Made by a program: the position numbers and the translations under genes. DNA of 16,982 nucleotides, taken from the NCBI GenBank assembly GCA_937920105.1, contig CALETH010000098.1, forward strand, positions 1-16,982, in the 5' to 3' direction. Positions 1 to 7,116 of this stretch are shown piece by piece. The notes under the pieces were generated by a model. The model searched no databases. It was not told where the DNA came from and saw only the letters and a program-made list of their open reading frames with translations. Numbering within the stretch: the first letter of the stretch is position 1; each line of letters begins with the position of its first letter. Source of the stretch: an uncultured Bacteroidota bacterium (GTDB lineage Bacteria; Bacteroidota; Ignavibacteria; UBA10030; UBA8401).

Positions 1-28
1 ATAATTAGTAAATTTTGTAATCTTTTTA

Positions 29-47
29 AAACTCACAACTGAAAACT
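29..47 (-). repeat. Dispersed intergenic repeat A, inverted copy
   Basis: The 19 bases here are the exact reverse complement of AGTTTTCAGTTGTGAGTTT at 1061-1079 and 2189-2207. With the copy at 1061-1079 it brackets pdhB as a perfect 19-bp inverted repeat. A looser continuation of the same repeat runs to about position 60. Confidence 0.85.
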
Positions 48-70
48 CAAAACTAATAACTAAAAAAACA

Positions 71-1048
71 ATGCCAACAGTACAAATACGAGAAGCACTC
101 AACCAAGCAATGGTAGAAGAAATGGAACGCGACCCAAATGTATTCATCATGGGAGAAGAAGTAGCCCAATACAACGGAGCGTACAAAGTAACACAAGGAA
201 TGTGGAAAAAATTCGGAGATAAACGCGTCATCGATACACCAATTACCGAAGCCGGTTTTGCCGGACTCGGAATCGGAGCAGCAATGTCCGGATTACGTCC
301 CATCGTAGAAATGATGACATGGAATTTTGCCATCCTTGCGTTTGACCAAATTTTTAATCACGCAGCAAAAATACATTACATGTCTGCAGGACAAATTAAA
401 TGTCCTATAGTATTTCGCGGACCCAACGGACCAGCACACATGTTAGGAGCACAACACTCCCAAGCATTGGAATCCATGCTTGCACATGTTCCCGGACTGT
501 ATGTGATGACACCATCTACACCCTATGATGCAAAAGGAATGTTGAAAACCGCAATCCGCAATGATAATCCCGTAATATTTTTGGAAAGCGAATTGATGTA
601 CGGTATCAAAGGAGAAATTCCTGAAGGAGAATACACAATTCCAATCGGAGCAGGAGATATAAAACGAGAAGGAAAAAATGTAACAATTATTGCGTGGACA
701 AAAATGGTGAAAGTTGCTTTAGATGCTGCAGAAGAATTAGCAAAAGAAGGAATTGAAGCAGAAGTTATTGACCCACGAACATTGCGTCCACTTGATGAAC
801 CGTTGATTATTAACTCGGTGAAAAAAACAAATCGCTGTGTAATTGTAGAAGATTCTTGGCCCTTTGCAAGTGTTGGAACAGAAATCGCCCATCGCATTTA
901 CACACACGCTTTTGATTATTTGGATGCACCAGTAGAAAAAATAAATGGAGCAGATATTCCTATGCCGTATGCAGAAAATTTAGAACACGAAGCAATGCCA
1001 AGTTCCAAAAAAGTAATTGATGCGGTGAAGAGAGTGTTGTATAAGTAG
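71..1048 (+). CDS. pdhB: Pyruvate (2-oxoacid) dehydrogenase E1 component, beta subunit
   Basis: Beta subunit of the thiamine-diphosphate (TPP) E1 enzyme, which decarboxylates pyruvate and passes the acetyl group to lipoyl-E2; cytoplasmic. At 325 aa it is full length for the family. Visible are the GEEV stretch near residues 28-31, the DTPITEAGFAG segment whose Glu60 matches the Glu that activates the TPP aminopyrimidine ring, and GAQHSQ with His129 matching the active-site His of human PDHB. The C-terminal transketolase domain has EVIDPRTLRPLD at 231-242 and VEDSW at 259-263. No E1-alpha is seen; it probably lies just upstream of the window. E2 lies downstream at 3153, but two unrelated genes intervene. 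No Shine-Dalgarno precedes the ATG, only an A-rich leader. A branched-chain or acetoin dehydrogenase E1-beta is possible, but the sequence and the neighbouring E2 look most like pyruvate dehydrogenase. Confidence 0.95.
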   Translation: MPTVQIREALNQAMVEEMERDPNVFIMGEEVAQYNGAYKVTQGMWKKFGDKRVIDTPITEAGFAGLGIGAAMSGLRPIVEMMTWNFAILAFDQIFNHAAKIHYMSAGQIKCPIVFRGPNGPAHMLGAQHSQALESMLAHVPGLYVMTPSTPYDAKGMLKTAIRNDNPVIFLESELMYGIKGEIPEGEYTIPIGAGDIKREGKNVTIIAWTKMVKVALDAAEELAKEGIEAEVIDPRTLRPLDEPLIINSVKKTNRCVIVEDSWPFASVGTEIAHRIYTHAFDYLDAPVEKINGADIPMPYAENLEHEAMPSSKKVIDAVKRVLYK

Positions 1049-1054
1049 TTGCGA

Positions 1055-1079
1055 GTTATCAGTTTTCAGTTGTGAGTTT
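1055..1079 (+). repeat. Dispersed intergenic repeat A, left flank of the aldo/keto reductase gene
   Basis: All 25 bases are identical to 2183-2207. The unit begins GTTATCAG and ends GTTGTGAGTTT. It starts 6 bases after the pdhB stop codon. A partial copy, CAGTTTTCAGTTGTTT, follows at 1173-1188, just before the reductase gene. No open reading frame or transposase is associated with it. Confidence 0.9.
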
Positions 1080-1127
1080 AAAAAAATCTGTGTTCATCAG
1101 TGCAATCTGTGGCAAAACATCATAGTC

Positions 1128-1161
1128 ATCATTCAATCATTATAATCATAGTTTAAGACAA
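1128..1161 (+). repeat. Dispersed intergenic repeat B, copy 1
   Basis: Composed of ATCATTCAATCAT (1128-1140), identical to 15693-15705, followed by TAATCATAGTTTAAGACAA (1143-1161), identical to 3103-3121. It lies in the 159-bp gap between pdhB and the aldo/keto reductase gene. The bases before it (about 1088-1115, TGTGTTCATCAG and AATCTGTGGCAAAA) look like another short dispersed element, judged by style only. Confidence 0.8.
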
Positions 1162-1207
1162 ACATTCAATTACAGTTTTCAGTTGTTTAAAAAAATATAA
1201 AAACAAT

Positions 1208-2155
1208 ATGAAAAACGAAAATCAAATCTCACGAAGAAAATTTGTAAAAGCAGTTGTTGGAAGTACTGCTCTATTAAGTATTGCAAATTCACTTCAAATA
1301 TTTGCAAAAGAAACACAACAAATGCCAACACGTCCGCTTGGGAAAACAGGACACGATGTATGTTTATTCAGTCTTGGTGGACAAGCAACATTGGAAGAAG
1401 ATGGAAAAAAAGATGAAGCAGTTGCCATTATAAATCGAGCGATTGATTTAGGTGTGAATTATATAGATACTGCCGCATGGTATGGAATGAGCGAAACATA
1501 CATCGGTGAAGTAATGAAAACCCGACGCAAAGAAGTTTTTCTTGCAACAAAAACACATGAAAGAAGTTATGATGATTCCATGCGTTTGTTGGAACAATCA
1601 CTCAAAAATTTGCAAACAGACCATATTGATACATGGCAATTACATAATGTTCGCACACAAAATGATGTAGATAAAATTTTTTCAAAAGATGGTGCAATCA
1701 AAGCAATGGAAAAAGCACGTGATGAAAAAATTGTCCGCTTTGTTGGTATTACCGGACATCGAGACCCATTGATTTTGAAAAAAGGAATAGAGCAATATCC
1801 ATTTGATTCTATTTTATTAGCACTCAATGCTGCCGATAAACATGAGGCATCATTTATTGATACTGTATTGCCAATTGCAGTGAAGAAAAAAATGGCAATC
1901 ATCGGAATGAAAGTTCCAGCACGAGGAAGAATTTTTCAAAAAAATGGTATTACCTCAATGGAGCAAGCAATGGGATACGTTCTCACATTACCGGTAAGTA
2001 CAGTTATTGTTGGAATTTCCACACTAAAAGAATTGGAAGAAAATGTACAAATAGCAAAAAACTTTCAACCATTTTCACAAAAGAAAATGAAACAATTAGA
2101 AGCACTAACAAAACCCTATTACGCAGAAGCAAGTTGGTTTAAAAAAGAATGGTAA
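1208..2155 (+). CDS. Tat-exported aldo/keto reductase
   Basis: NAD(P)H-dependent oxidoreductase of the aldo/keto reductase superfamily, predicted to be exported folded by the Tat system. The N-terminus has the twin-arginine motif SRRKFVK at residues 8-14 and a hydrophobic stretch at about 15-33. The (beta/alpha)8 barrel follows, with the catalytic tetrad apparently complete: Asp87 and Tyr92 in YIDTAAWYG, Lys115 in LATKTH, and His146 in WQLHN. At 315 aa it is normal for a Tat-signal member. The substrate cannot be told. It sits between pdhB and the E2 gene with no functional link to either, and it is bracketed by a perfect 25-bp direct repeat (1055-1079 and 2183-2207). The leader before the ATG is A-rich with no Shine-Dalgarno. 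Confidence 0.93.
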   Translation: MKNENQISRRKFVKAVVGSTALLSIANSLQIFAKETQQMPTRPLGKTGHDVCLFSLGGQATLEEDGKKDEAVAIINRAIDLGVNYIDTAAWYGMSETYIGEVMKTRRKEVFLATKTHERSYDDSMRLLEQSLKNLQTDHIDTWQLHNVRTQNDVDKIFSKDGAIKAMEKARDEKIVRFVGITGHRDPLILKKGIEQYPFDSILLALNAADKHEASFIDTVLPIAVKKKMAIIGMKVPARGRIFQKNGITSMEQAMGYVLTLPVSTVIVGISTLKELEENVQIAKNFQPFSQKKMKQLEALTKPYYAEASWFKKEW

Positions 2156-2161
2156 GTTTGG

Positions 2162-2207
2162 GTTATCAGTTATTAGTTTTCAGTTATCAGTTTTCAGTTG
2201 TGAGTTT
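2162..2207 (+). repeat. Dispersed intergenic repeat A, double copy, right flank of the reductase gene
   Basis: Begins 6 bases after the reductase stop codon. A degenerate unit (2162-2182) is followed by a unit (2183-2207) identical to 1055-1079 over 25 bases. It leads directly into the hairpin at 2227-2250. Confidence 0.88.
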
Positions 2208-2226
2208 TTTTGTTAAAGATGTTTGT

Positions 2227-2250
2227 AGGAACGGATGCAAATCCGTTCCT
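2227..2250. repeat. REP-like palindrome with GCAA loop
   Basis: AGGAACGGAT (2227-2236), loop GCAA, then ATCCGTTCCT (2241-2250): a perfect 10-bp stem closed by a GNRA-type tetraloop. It has the form of small dispersed palindromes known from many bacterial genomes. An upstream in-frame start at 2210 would translate straight through it, which argues that the following gene starts at 2267. There is no T-run after the stem, so it is not a typical terminator. Confidence 0.75.
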
Positions 2251-2266
2251 TAAAAATTATATAGAA

Positions 2267-3097
2267 ATGCAAAATAATAAACAAAAAGAATTTACTTTAG
2301 AGTTACTAAAAACAGCAGAAAATCTTTTACCGGAAAAGAATTTTTACGAAGAGTTAGAAAAAGAAAATATTCTCCATCTTTTTAAGGTATTTTTTCTAAT
2401 AAAGTATATTCGTACAAGTCAAGCAATGATACTTTTATTGGAAAAAGAATTTGAAGAAGATGCTTTTATTTTGTCAAGGTCTTTGTTTGAAATTTGGATT
2501 AAAATTTTGCATATGGATAAATATGCCAACGAAAGTAAACATTTATATTATATTCAAATGCTGAGGTATGGATTAAAGCTAGTTGATGTAATAAGATATT
2601 TAAGAAATGGGATATTGTCTGATGATGTTGTGGACTATATGGTAGGCGAAATTAAAAATGAACAAGAAATTTTTGCAGAACTAGAAAAACTCGAAAAAAT
2701 TTCTCCACAGCAAGCACAAAAAATTAAAGAGGAATTTAAAGAGAAAAAAACTAAAGGGACATTATGGCATGGGAAGAGCACAAGTGACATGTTCTTAGAA
2801 GTGAATAAGGAATTAGACATACAATACAAAACAAATTATAGTTTTTCTTCTGATTTGTTACATTCAAATATTGGAACAGTAATTAAATACTATCAAGGTT
2901 TTATTGATGAGACATTAAAAATGAATTCAAGTGAATATAATATTTATCTTGTTATTTCTGGAATGTTAATTTCATTGTTGGAATCTATAAATAAATCATT
3001 GGAATTGAAAAAAGAGAAAGAATTAGAAAATCTCTCTACAAATTATTTCATGATATTTAAAGAATCTATCGATGGAAAAATGAAAACATCATGTTAA
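2267..3097 (+). CDS. DUF5677-like helical protein of unknown function
   Basis: A 276-aa soluble, mainly helical, Lys/Glu-rich protein. The segment SRSLFEIWIKILHM (residues 69-82 from this start) and the later YSFSSDLLHSNIG resemble DUF5677 proteins, which carry a conserved R-x-x-x-E helix and a later Ser/His motif; this assignment is from memory. No function is established that I can name. An earlier in-frame start at 2210 would add 19 residues encoded by the hairpin at 2227-2250, so the ATG at 2267 is preferred. The gene is more AT-rich than the pdh genes and has no C-ending codon among its first 20, unlike most core genes here. It lies in the pdhB-E2 gap and looks like a later insertion. 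Repeat B overlaps its stop codon. Confidence 0.7.
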   Translation: MQNNKQKEFTLELLKTAENLLPEKNFYEELEKENILHLFKVFFLIKYIRTSQAMILLLEKEFEEDAFILSRSLFEIWIKILHMDKYANESKHLYYIQMLRYGLKLVDVIRYLRNGILSDDVVDYMVGEIKNEQEIFAELEKLEKISPQQAQKIKEEFKEKKTKGTLWHGKSTSDMFLEVNKELDIQYKTNYSFSSDLLHSNIGTVIKYYQGFIDETLKMNSSEYNIYLVISGMLISLLESINKSLELKKEKELENLSTNYFMIFKESIDGKMKTSC

Positions 3098-3150
3098 TCA
3101 TTTAATCATAGTTTAAGACAATTATCTAATCATATAAATCATAGTTAAAA
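3096..3150 (+). repeat. Dispersed intergenic repeat B, copy 2 (two units)
   Basis: First unit ends in TAATCATAGTTTAAGACAA (3103-3121), identical to 1143-1161. A second, shorter unit has AATCATAGTTAAA at 3137-3149. The repeat fills the whole space between the DUF5677-like gene and the E2 start codon at 3153, so it is the 5' leader of E2. Confidence 0.82.
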
Positions 3151-3152
3151 AT

Positions 3153-4361
3153 ATGGCAACAAAAATGTTAATGCCGAAATTAAGTGACACCATGGAAGAA
3201 GGAGTCATTTTGAAATGGCGAAAAAAAGAAGGCGAATCTATTAAACAAGGAGAAATTCTTGCTGATATACAATCTGATAAAGCAGATATGGAGCAAGAAG
3301 CGTACGATTCTGGTGTTATCCTTAAACTCTTTGCAAAAGAAGGAGAAGGAATTGGCGTTGGAAAACCATTAGTCATTATTGGAAAAGCAGGAGAAGATAT
3401 TTCTGCATTACTTGCTGAAGAAAAATCCACAACACCATCTCCTAAAAAAGAAGAAAAAACAGAAACATCATCTTCACAAACTCCGCAAAAAGAAATTACT
3501 ACGTATGCTAATGGAGATTCTCGCGTTAAAGCATCACCACTCGCAAAAAAAATTGCAGAAGAAAATAAAATAGATTTAACATCAGTCAGCGGTTCAGGTC
3601 CCATGGGAAGAGTAGTAAAACGCGATGTAGAATCACTTGTTGGAAAATCCCCATCATTTACAAAATCCGTTGTTGCATCTCGCCAAACAAAAGAAGTTCC
3701 TGTATCAATGATGCGAAAAACAATTGCTAAACGTTTGGTAGAAAGCAAAAATACAGCACCACATTTTTACATCACTGTAGAAGTAGATATGAAACGTGCA
3801 ATAGAATTTCGCACATCATTAAACTCTACTGAAGAAGTAAAAATTAGTTACAATGATATTATTGTGAAAGCCGTTGCGTTAACACTTCGCAAACATCCGA
3901 TGGTGAATGCCTCGTTTATGGGAGAAAAAATTGTTCAATATGGAGATGTTCACGTTGGAGTTGCCGTTGCATTGGAAGATGGATTAATTACACCCGTTGT
4001 TCGCAATGCAGATATGAAAGGACTTGCAGAAATTTCTTTTGAAGTAAAAGAACTTGCTACCAAAGCTCGCGAGAAAAAATTAAAGCCGGAAGAATTTCAA
4101 GGAAGCACATTTACCATTAGTAATTTGGGAATGTTTGATGTAGAAAATTTTACGGCAATCATCAATCCACCAGAAGGAGCAATTTTAGCCGTTGGTTCTA
4201 TTATAGAAAAACCAGTTGTTGAAAAAGGACAAATCGTTGTTGGACATCGTTTAAAATTAACACTTTCTTCAGACCATCGTGTTATTGATGGTGCAGTAGG
4301 TGCAAAATTTTTACAAGATTTGAAAAAAATGTTAGAAAATCCGGCAATGTTAGCGTTATAA
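3153..4361 (+). CDS. pdhC: Dihydrolipoamide acyltransferase (E2) of pyruvate dehydrogenase
   Basis: Core E2 subunit that accepts the acetyl group from E1 on a swinging lipoyl arm and transfers it to CoA; cytoplasmic. Domains in order: one lipoyl domain (about 1-80) with the lipoylation site Lys43 in SDKAD; a flexible linker rich in Ser, Thr, Pro, Lys and Glu (about 90-120); a peripheral-subunit-binding domain (about 124-160, RVKASPLAKKIAEENKIDL); a second linker; and the catalytic domain (about 180-402) with the HRVIDG motif, His375 and Asp379. At 402 aa it is typical of single-lipoyl E2s. It belongs with pdhB but is separated from it by two genes. The gene is also called aceF. Acetoin or branched-chain E2 cannot be excluded by sequence alone. 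Confidence 0.94.
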   Translation: MATKMLMPKLSDTMEEGVILKWRKKEGESIKQGEILADIQSDKADMEQEAYDSGVILKLFAKEGEGIGVGKPLVIIGKAGEDISALLAEEKSTTPSPKKEEKTETSSSQTPQKEITTYANGDSRVKASPLAKKIAEENKIDLTSVSGSGPMGRVVKRDVESLVGKSPSFTKSVVASRQTKEVPVSMMRKTIAKRLVESKNTAPHFYITVEVDMKRAIEFRTSLNSTEEVKISYNDIIVKAVALTLRKHPMVNASFMGEKIVQYGDVHVGVAVALEDGLITPVVRNADMKGLAEISFEVKELATKAREKKLKPEEFQGSTFTISNLGMFDVENFTAIINPPEGAILAVGSIIEKPVVEKGQIVVGHRLKLTLSSDHRVIDGAVGAKFLQDLKKMLENPAMLAL

Positions 4362-4431
4362 CTTACATTGATTTTAGAAGCGAAAAGAAGTACATTATTA
4401 AATAAATCACAATTATTTATCATTTTTTTCT

Positions 4432-4436
4432 AAGGA
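4432..4436 (+). promoter_or_regulatory. Shine-Dalgarno-like AAGGA before the BON-domain gene
   Basis: AAGGA lies 9 bases before the ATG at 4446. It is the only convincing Shine-Dalgarno I can find before a gene in this window; the other starts have A/T-rich leaders. Confidence 0.5.
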
Positions 4437-4445
4437 AAAATTTTT

Positions 4446-5000
4446 ATGAAAAACCTCATTACGCTCTTGCTTTGCGTGTTTCTTGTTGCATCAGTAAATG
4501 CACAAGGAAAAAAGGCAAAAAATGAAAAAGCCAAAAATGAAAAAACTGAAACTGTTGCAAAAGTTGATGATGCAACAATAACAAAAAATGTTAAAGAAAA
4601 ATTAGCAACTACTGGTTCATTAAAAGATGCAGCAATTACCGTAGAAACAAAAGACGGAGTTGTTACTCTCACTGGTTCTGTAAAAACAGGACAACTAAAA
4701 GGTGTTGCAACCAATGTAACAAAAAGCGTTGAAGGTGTAAAAAGTGTTGATAACAAACTTTCGGTTGAAGGAAGTTCAAACAATGCTGATGCAACATTAG
4801 CAAAAGATGTGAAAGATAAACTTGCTGCTACAGAATCTTTAAAAGATTCTAAAATTGATGCAGAAGCAAAAGATGGAGTTGTTACATTAAAAGGTTCAAC
4901 AAAAACCGGACAGTTAAAAGGTGTTGCAACCAATGTTGTAAAAAGTGTGAAAGGCGTAAAAAAAGTTGAAAACCAACTTTCTGTTGAAGGAAAAAAATAA
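4446..5000 (+). CDS. Secreted protein with two tandem BON domains
   Basis: Predicted periplasmic protein, possibly membrane-associated, of the BON-domain (OsmY-like) group, whose members bind lipid surfaces and often respond to envelope or osmotic stress. Residues 1-19 form a Sec signal peptide (MKNLITLLLCVFLVASVNA, then Q). A Lys-rich segment (22-33) with a repeated AKNEK follows. BON1 spans about 42-109 and BON2 about 115-182. The two copies align without gaps at a period of 73 residues; DGVVTL, TGQLKGVATNV and LSVEG occur in both, which indicates an internal duplication. The gene stands alone, with an AAGGA ribosome-binding site and a strong terminator at 5023-5058. It is unrelated by function to the pdh genes before it. 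The domain call is solid; the exact role is not known. Confidence 0.88.
   Translation: MKNLITLLLCVFLVASVNAQGKKAKNEKAKNEKTETVAKVDDATITKNVKEKLATTGSLKDAAITVETKDGVVTLTGSVKTGQLKGVATNVTKSVEGVKSVDNKLSVEGSSNNADATLAKDVKDKLAATESLKDSKIDAEAKDGVVTLKGSTKTGQLKGVATNVVKSVKGVKKVENQLSVEGKK
4569..4991 (+). repeat. Intragenic tandem duplication of the BON domain (219-bp period)
   Basis: Codons 42-109 (4569-4772) and 115-182 (4788-4991) encode closely matching domains offset by exactly 73 codons. The DNA also matches over long stretches: GGTGTTGCAACCAATGT occurs at the same point of both copies. Confidence 0.85.
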
Positions 5001-5022
5001 CTATAATGTAAATTTTATAGAC

Positions 5023-5058
5023 ATGCCATTTCTTAGTAAGTGAGAAATGGCATTTTTT
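5023..5058 (+). terminator. Rho-independent terminator after the BON-domain gene
   Basis: Stem ATGCCATTTCTTA (5023-5035) pairs with TGAGAAATGGCAT (5041-5053) over 13 bp with one T-G wobble; the loop is GTAAG; a run of six T covers 5053-5058. It ends the BON transcript and separates it from ctaA. Confidence 0.92.
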
Positions 5059-5073
5059 ATTATTGAGCTTTGT

Positions 5074-5098
5074 CATTCCTGCAAAAGCAGGAATCCAG
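5074..5098. repeat. REP-like palindrome in the ctaA leader
   Basis: ATTCCTGC (5075-5082), loop AAAA, GCAGGAAT (5087-5094), then CCAG: a perfect 8-bp stem. A diverged copy lies at 7117-7146, with the same ATTCC/GGAATCCAG frame. An apparent in-frame TTG start at 5070 translates this repeat, so it should not be taken as the start of ctaA. Confidence 0.85.
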
Positions 5099-5132
5099 AA
5101 ATTTTTTTCATCTGATTTTTTATTTTTATTCT

Positions 5133-6143
5133 ATGCAAACAACACAAAATTATAATCGTTCACTTCATTATTTTGCAGTCTTCACTGCAATTTCAACATT
5201 CATTCTCATCTTTGCTGGCGGATTAGTTACTAGTACCGGTTCCGGACTTTCTGTTCCTGATTGGCCTCTTTCATTCGGGCAAGTAATGCCGCCAATGGTT
5301 GGCGGTGTAGTCTATGAACACAGCCATCGTTTAATTGCATCATTTGTGGGAATGCTTACTGTAATTCTTGCAATTTGGTTGTGGAAAAAAGATAACAGAA
5401 AATGGTTAAAAATTTTAGGCTTTTATTCATTAGGTGCAGTAATTGTGCAAGGTGTTTTAGGCGGATTGACTGTATTGTTTTTACTTCCTACACCAATTTC
5501 TGTAGCACATGCAACATTAGCGCAAACATTTTTTTGTGCTGTATCTTCAATAGCACTCTTTACTTCACGATGGTGGCTTACTTCTACAGAAATTCCTTCA
5601 ACAGAAAAAAATACTTCAAAAATTTTTTGGTTGCCGATTATTACTACGGGAATGATTTTTCTTCAACTTATTTTTGGCGCATTGATGAGACATACTCATT
5701 CCGGTCTTGCTGTTCCAGATTTTCCTTTAGCGTACGGACAACTTTTTCCATCACTTTCTGAAGAATCCCTAGCAAAATATAACCTTCATTTAATTGCGGA
5801 ACGAGTGCGAGAGGTAGGAGATGGGCATATTACACCATCACAAATTGTTATTCACATGCTTCATCGTATTTGGGGATTTGTTGTTACCATCATGATAATT
5901 ACCACATCAATAGTATTATTAAAACATTCAGCACTTTCTTCTCGTATAAAAATTTTAGCAGAAATATTGTTGGGTCTAATTATCATTCAATTTACACTTG
6001 GTGCTTTAACAGTGTTAACAGAAAAATCCGTTATTATTACCACTGCTCACGTTGCTATTGGTGCAGTAACATTGGCAACAAGTTTATTAACAGTTTTACA
6101 TTTAGTAAAATTGTTGAAAATGAATATTGTTAGAAAGAAATAA
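5133..6143 (+). CDS. ctaA: Haem A synthase (CtaA/COX15 family)
   Basis: Integral membrane enzyme that oxidises the C8 methyl of haem O to the formyl group of haem A for aa3-type cytochrome oxidase. From the ATG at 5133 it has 336 aa and about eight membrane spans in two homologous halves. The haem ligands fit the B. subtilis pattern: Glu62-x-x-His65 (YEHSHR) with His126 (VAHATLAQ) in the first half; His244 (HMLHR) with His306 (TTAHVAIG) in the second. The loop motifs GSGLSVPDWPL (36-46) and HSGLAVPDFPL (189-199) are typical of the family. The Cys pair of the extracytoplasmic loop seen in the B. subtilis enzyme is absent; the only Cys is at 135. An upstream TTG at 5070 would add 21 residues read from a palindromic repeat and is rejected. 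ctaB follows 21 bp later. Confidence 0.93.
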   Translation: MQTTQNYNRSLHYFAVFTAISTFILIFAGGLVTSTGSGLSVPDWPLSFGQVMPPMVGGVVYEHSHRLIASFVGMLTVILAIWLWKKDNRKWLKILGFYSLGAVIVQGVLGGLTVLFLLPTPISVAHATLAQTFFCAVSSIALFTSRWWLTSTEIPSTEKNTSKIFWLPIITTGMIFLQLIFGALMRHTHSGLAVPDFPLAYGQLFPSLSEESLAKYNLHLIAERVREVGDGHITPSQIVIHMLHRIWGFVVTIMIITTSIVLLKHSALSSRIKILAEILLGLIIIQFTLGALTVLTEKSVIITTAHVAIGAVTLATSLLTVLHLVKLLKMNIVRKK

Positions 6144-6164
6144 ATCCTAAAAAATAAAATCAAA

Positions 6165-7109
6165 ATGAAGAAAAATCTCGAACATAATTTTCTTGTGATG
6201 AAAGAAAAAACAAAAGACCAAACGGTAGGAACAACTCTATCAGCATATTGGAAACTGATGAAGCCGGAACTTACCGGACTTTCAGTATTTACATCTGTAG
6301 TGAGTGCCTATCTTGCAATATCTGATGGAATTTTTTCTCTCAACTATACTTTCTTTTTGTTATTAGGATTAGGAACTTTTTTGGTTGGTGGAGGAGCAGG
6401 AGTGCTTAATCAATATATAGAACAAGAACTTGATGCAATGATGAAAAGAACAGAACGAAGGCCGTTACCAAGTGGAAAAATATTTTCTCTTCACGCTTTA
6501 ATTTTTGGTGTAGCAATTTCTCTTGGTGGAATTGCATTATTAACGTTTGGTATAAATTTTTTAACAGGATTTCTTTCTGCATTAACATTGGCAACATATT
6601 TATTTTTATATACACCACTAAAACGTCTTACTTCTGCCTCTACTATTGTTGGAGCAATTCCCGGAGCATTACCTGTACTTATAGGTTGGTCTGCAGCACG
6701 GAATGAAATTACACTTTCATCATTAACAATTTTTGCAATAGTATTTTATTGGCAAATGCCTCATTTTTATGCTTTAGCGTGGATGTATAAAAGCGATTAT
6801 GCAGCAGCACAGTATAAAATACTTTCTGTTGTTGACACAACAGGAAAATTATTAGGAAAACAAGTTCTCATTCATTCAATCATATTACTTTGTGTAAGTA
6901 TTTTACCGGCAATAGTGGGAATTGTTTCGGTATGGTATCTTATTGGAGTTTTAGGAGTAGGAATATTTTTTATTAGAACAGTGATGCTTTTTTATCATTC
7001 ATTGCAACAACCAGAAAATGTATCTCAGTTGTATGCAAGAAAATTATTTTACGCATCACTTTATTATATTCCAATAATTTTTATTTTGATGATAATAACA
7101 AAACTGTAA
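6165..7109 (+). CDS. ctaB: Protohaem IX farnesyltransferase (haem O synthase)
   Basis: UbiA-superfamily membrane prenyltransferase that adds farnesyl from farnesyl diphosphate to haem B, making haem O, the substrate of CtaA. 314 aa with about nine predicted membrane spans. The first prenyl-diphosphate/Mg motif is N82-x-x-x-E86-x-x-x-D90-x-x-M-x-R-T-x-x-R99-P. The segment YWQMPHFYALAWMYKSDY (195-212) is characteristic of CtaB rather than other UbiA proteins. The start could be Met1 or Met12. It lies 21 bp after ctaA, so the two are probably co-transcribed. The farnesyl donor could come from a polyprenyl synthase such as the one at 14570, though that enzyme's product length is not certain. Confidence 0.95.
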   Translation: MKKNLEHNFLVMKEKTKDQTVGTTLSAYWKLMKPELTGLSVFTSVVSAYLAISDGIFSLNYTFFLLLGLGTFLVGGGAGVLNQYIEQELDAMMKRTERRPLPSGKIFSLHALIFGVAISLGGIALLTFGINFLTGFLSALTLATYLFLYTPLKRLTSASTIVGAIPGALPVLIGWSAARNEITLSSLTIFAIVFYWQMPHFYALAWMYKSDYAAAQYKILSVVDTTGKLLGKQVLIHSIILLCVSILPAIVGIVSVWYLIGVLGVGIFFIRTVMLFYHSLQQPENVSQLYARKLFYASLYYIPIIFILMIITKL

Positions 7110-7116
7110 TAATATG

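Noticed and set aside
2210..2266. N-terminal extension of the DUF5677-like protein
   Set aside because: It reads through repeat A's end and the GCAA hairpin; the ATG at 2267 follows both.
2210..3097. Defence-system component in the pdh gap
   Set aside because: The DUF5677-like protein stands next to a reductase and a metabolic gene; no nuclease, helicase, reverse transcriptase or other defence domain is present.
1055..3150. CRISPR array, suggested by recurring short repeats
   Set aside because: Copies are irregularly spaced, in both orientations, and separated by whole genes; no regular spacers and no cas genes.
3122..3748. Long reverse reading frame opposite the E2 gene
   Set aside because: It is the antisense shadow of a clearly coding, well-conserved gene and looks like no known protein.
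5070..5132. N-terminal extension of CtaA from a TTG start
   Set aside because: It translates a palindromic repeat plus a T-rich leader; homologous sequence begins after the ATG at 5133.
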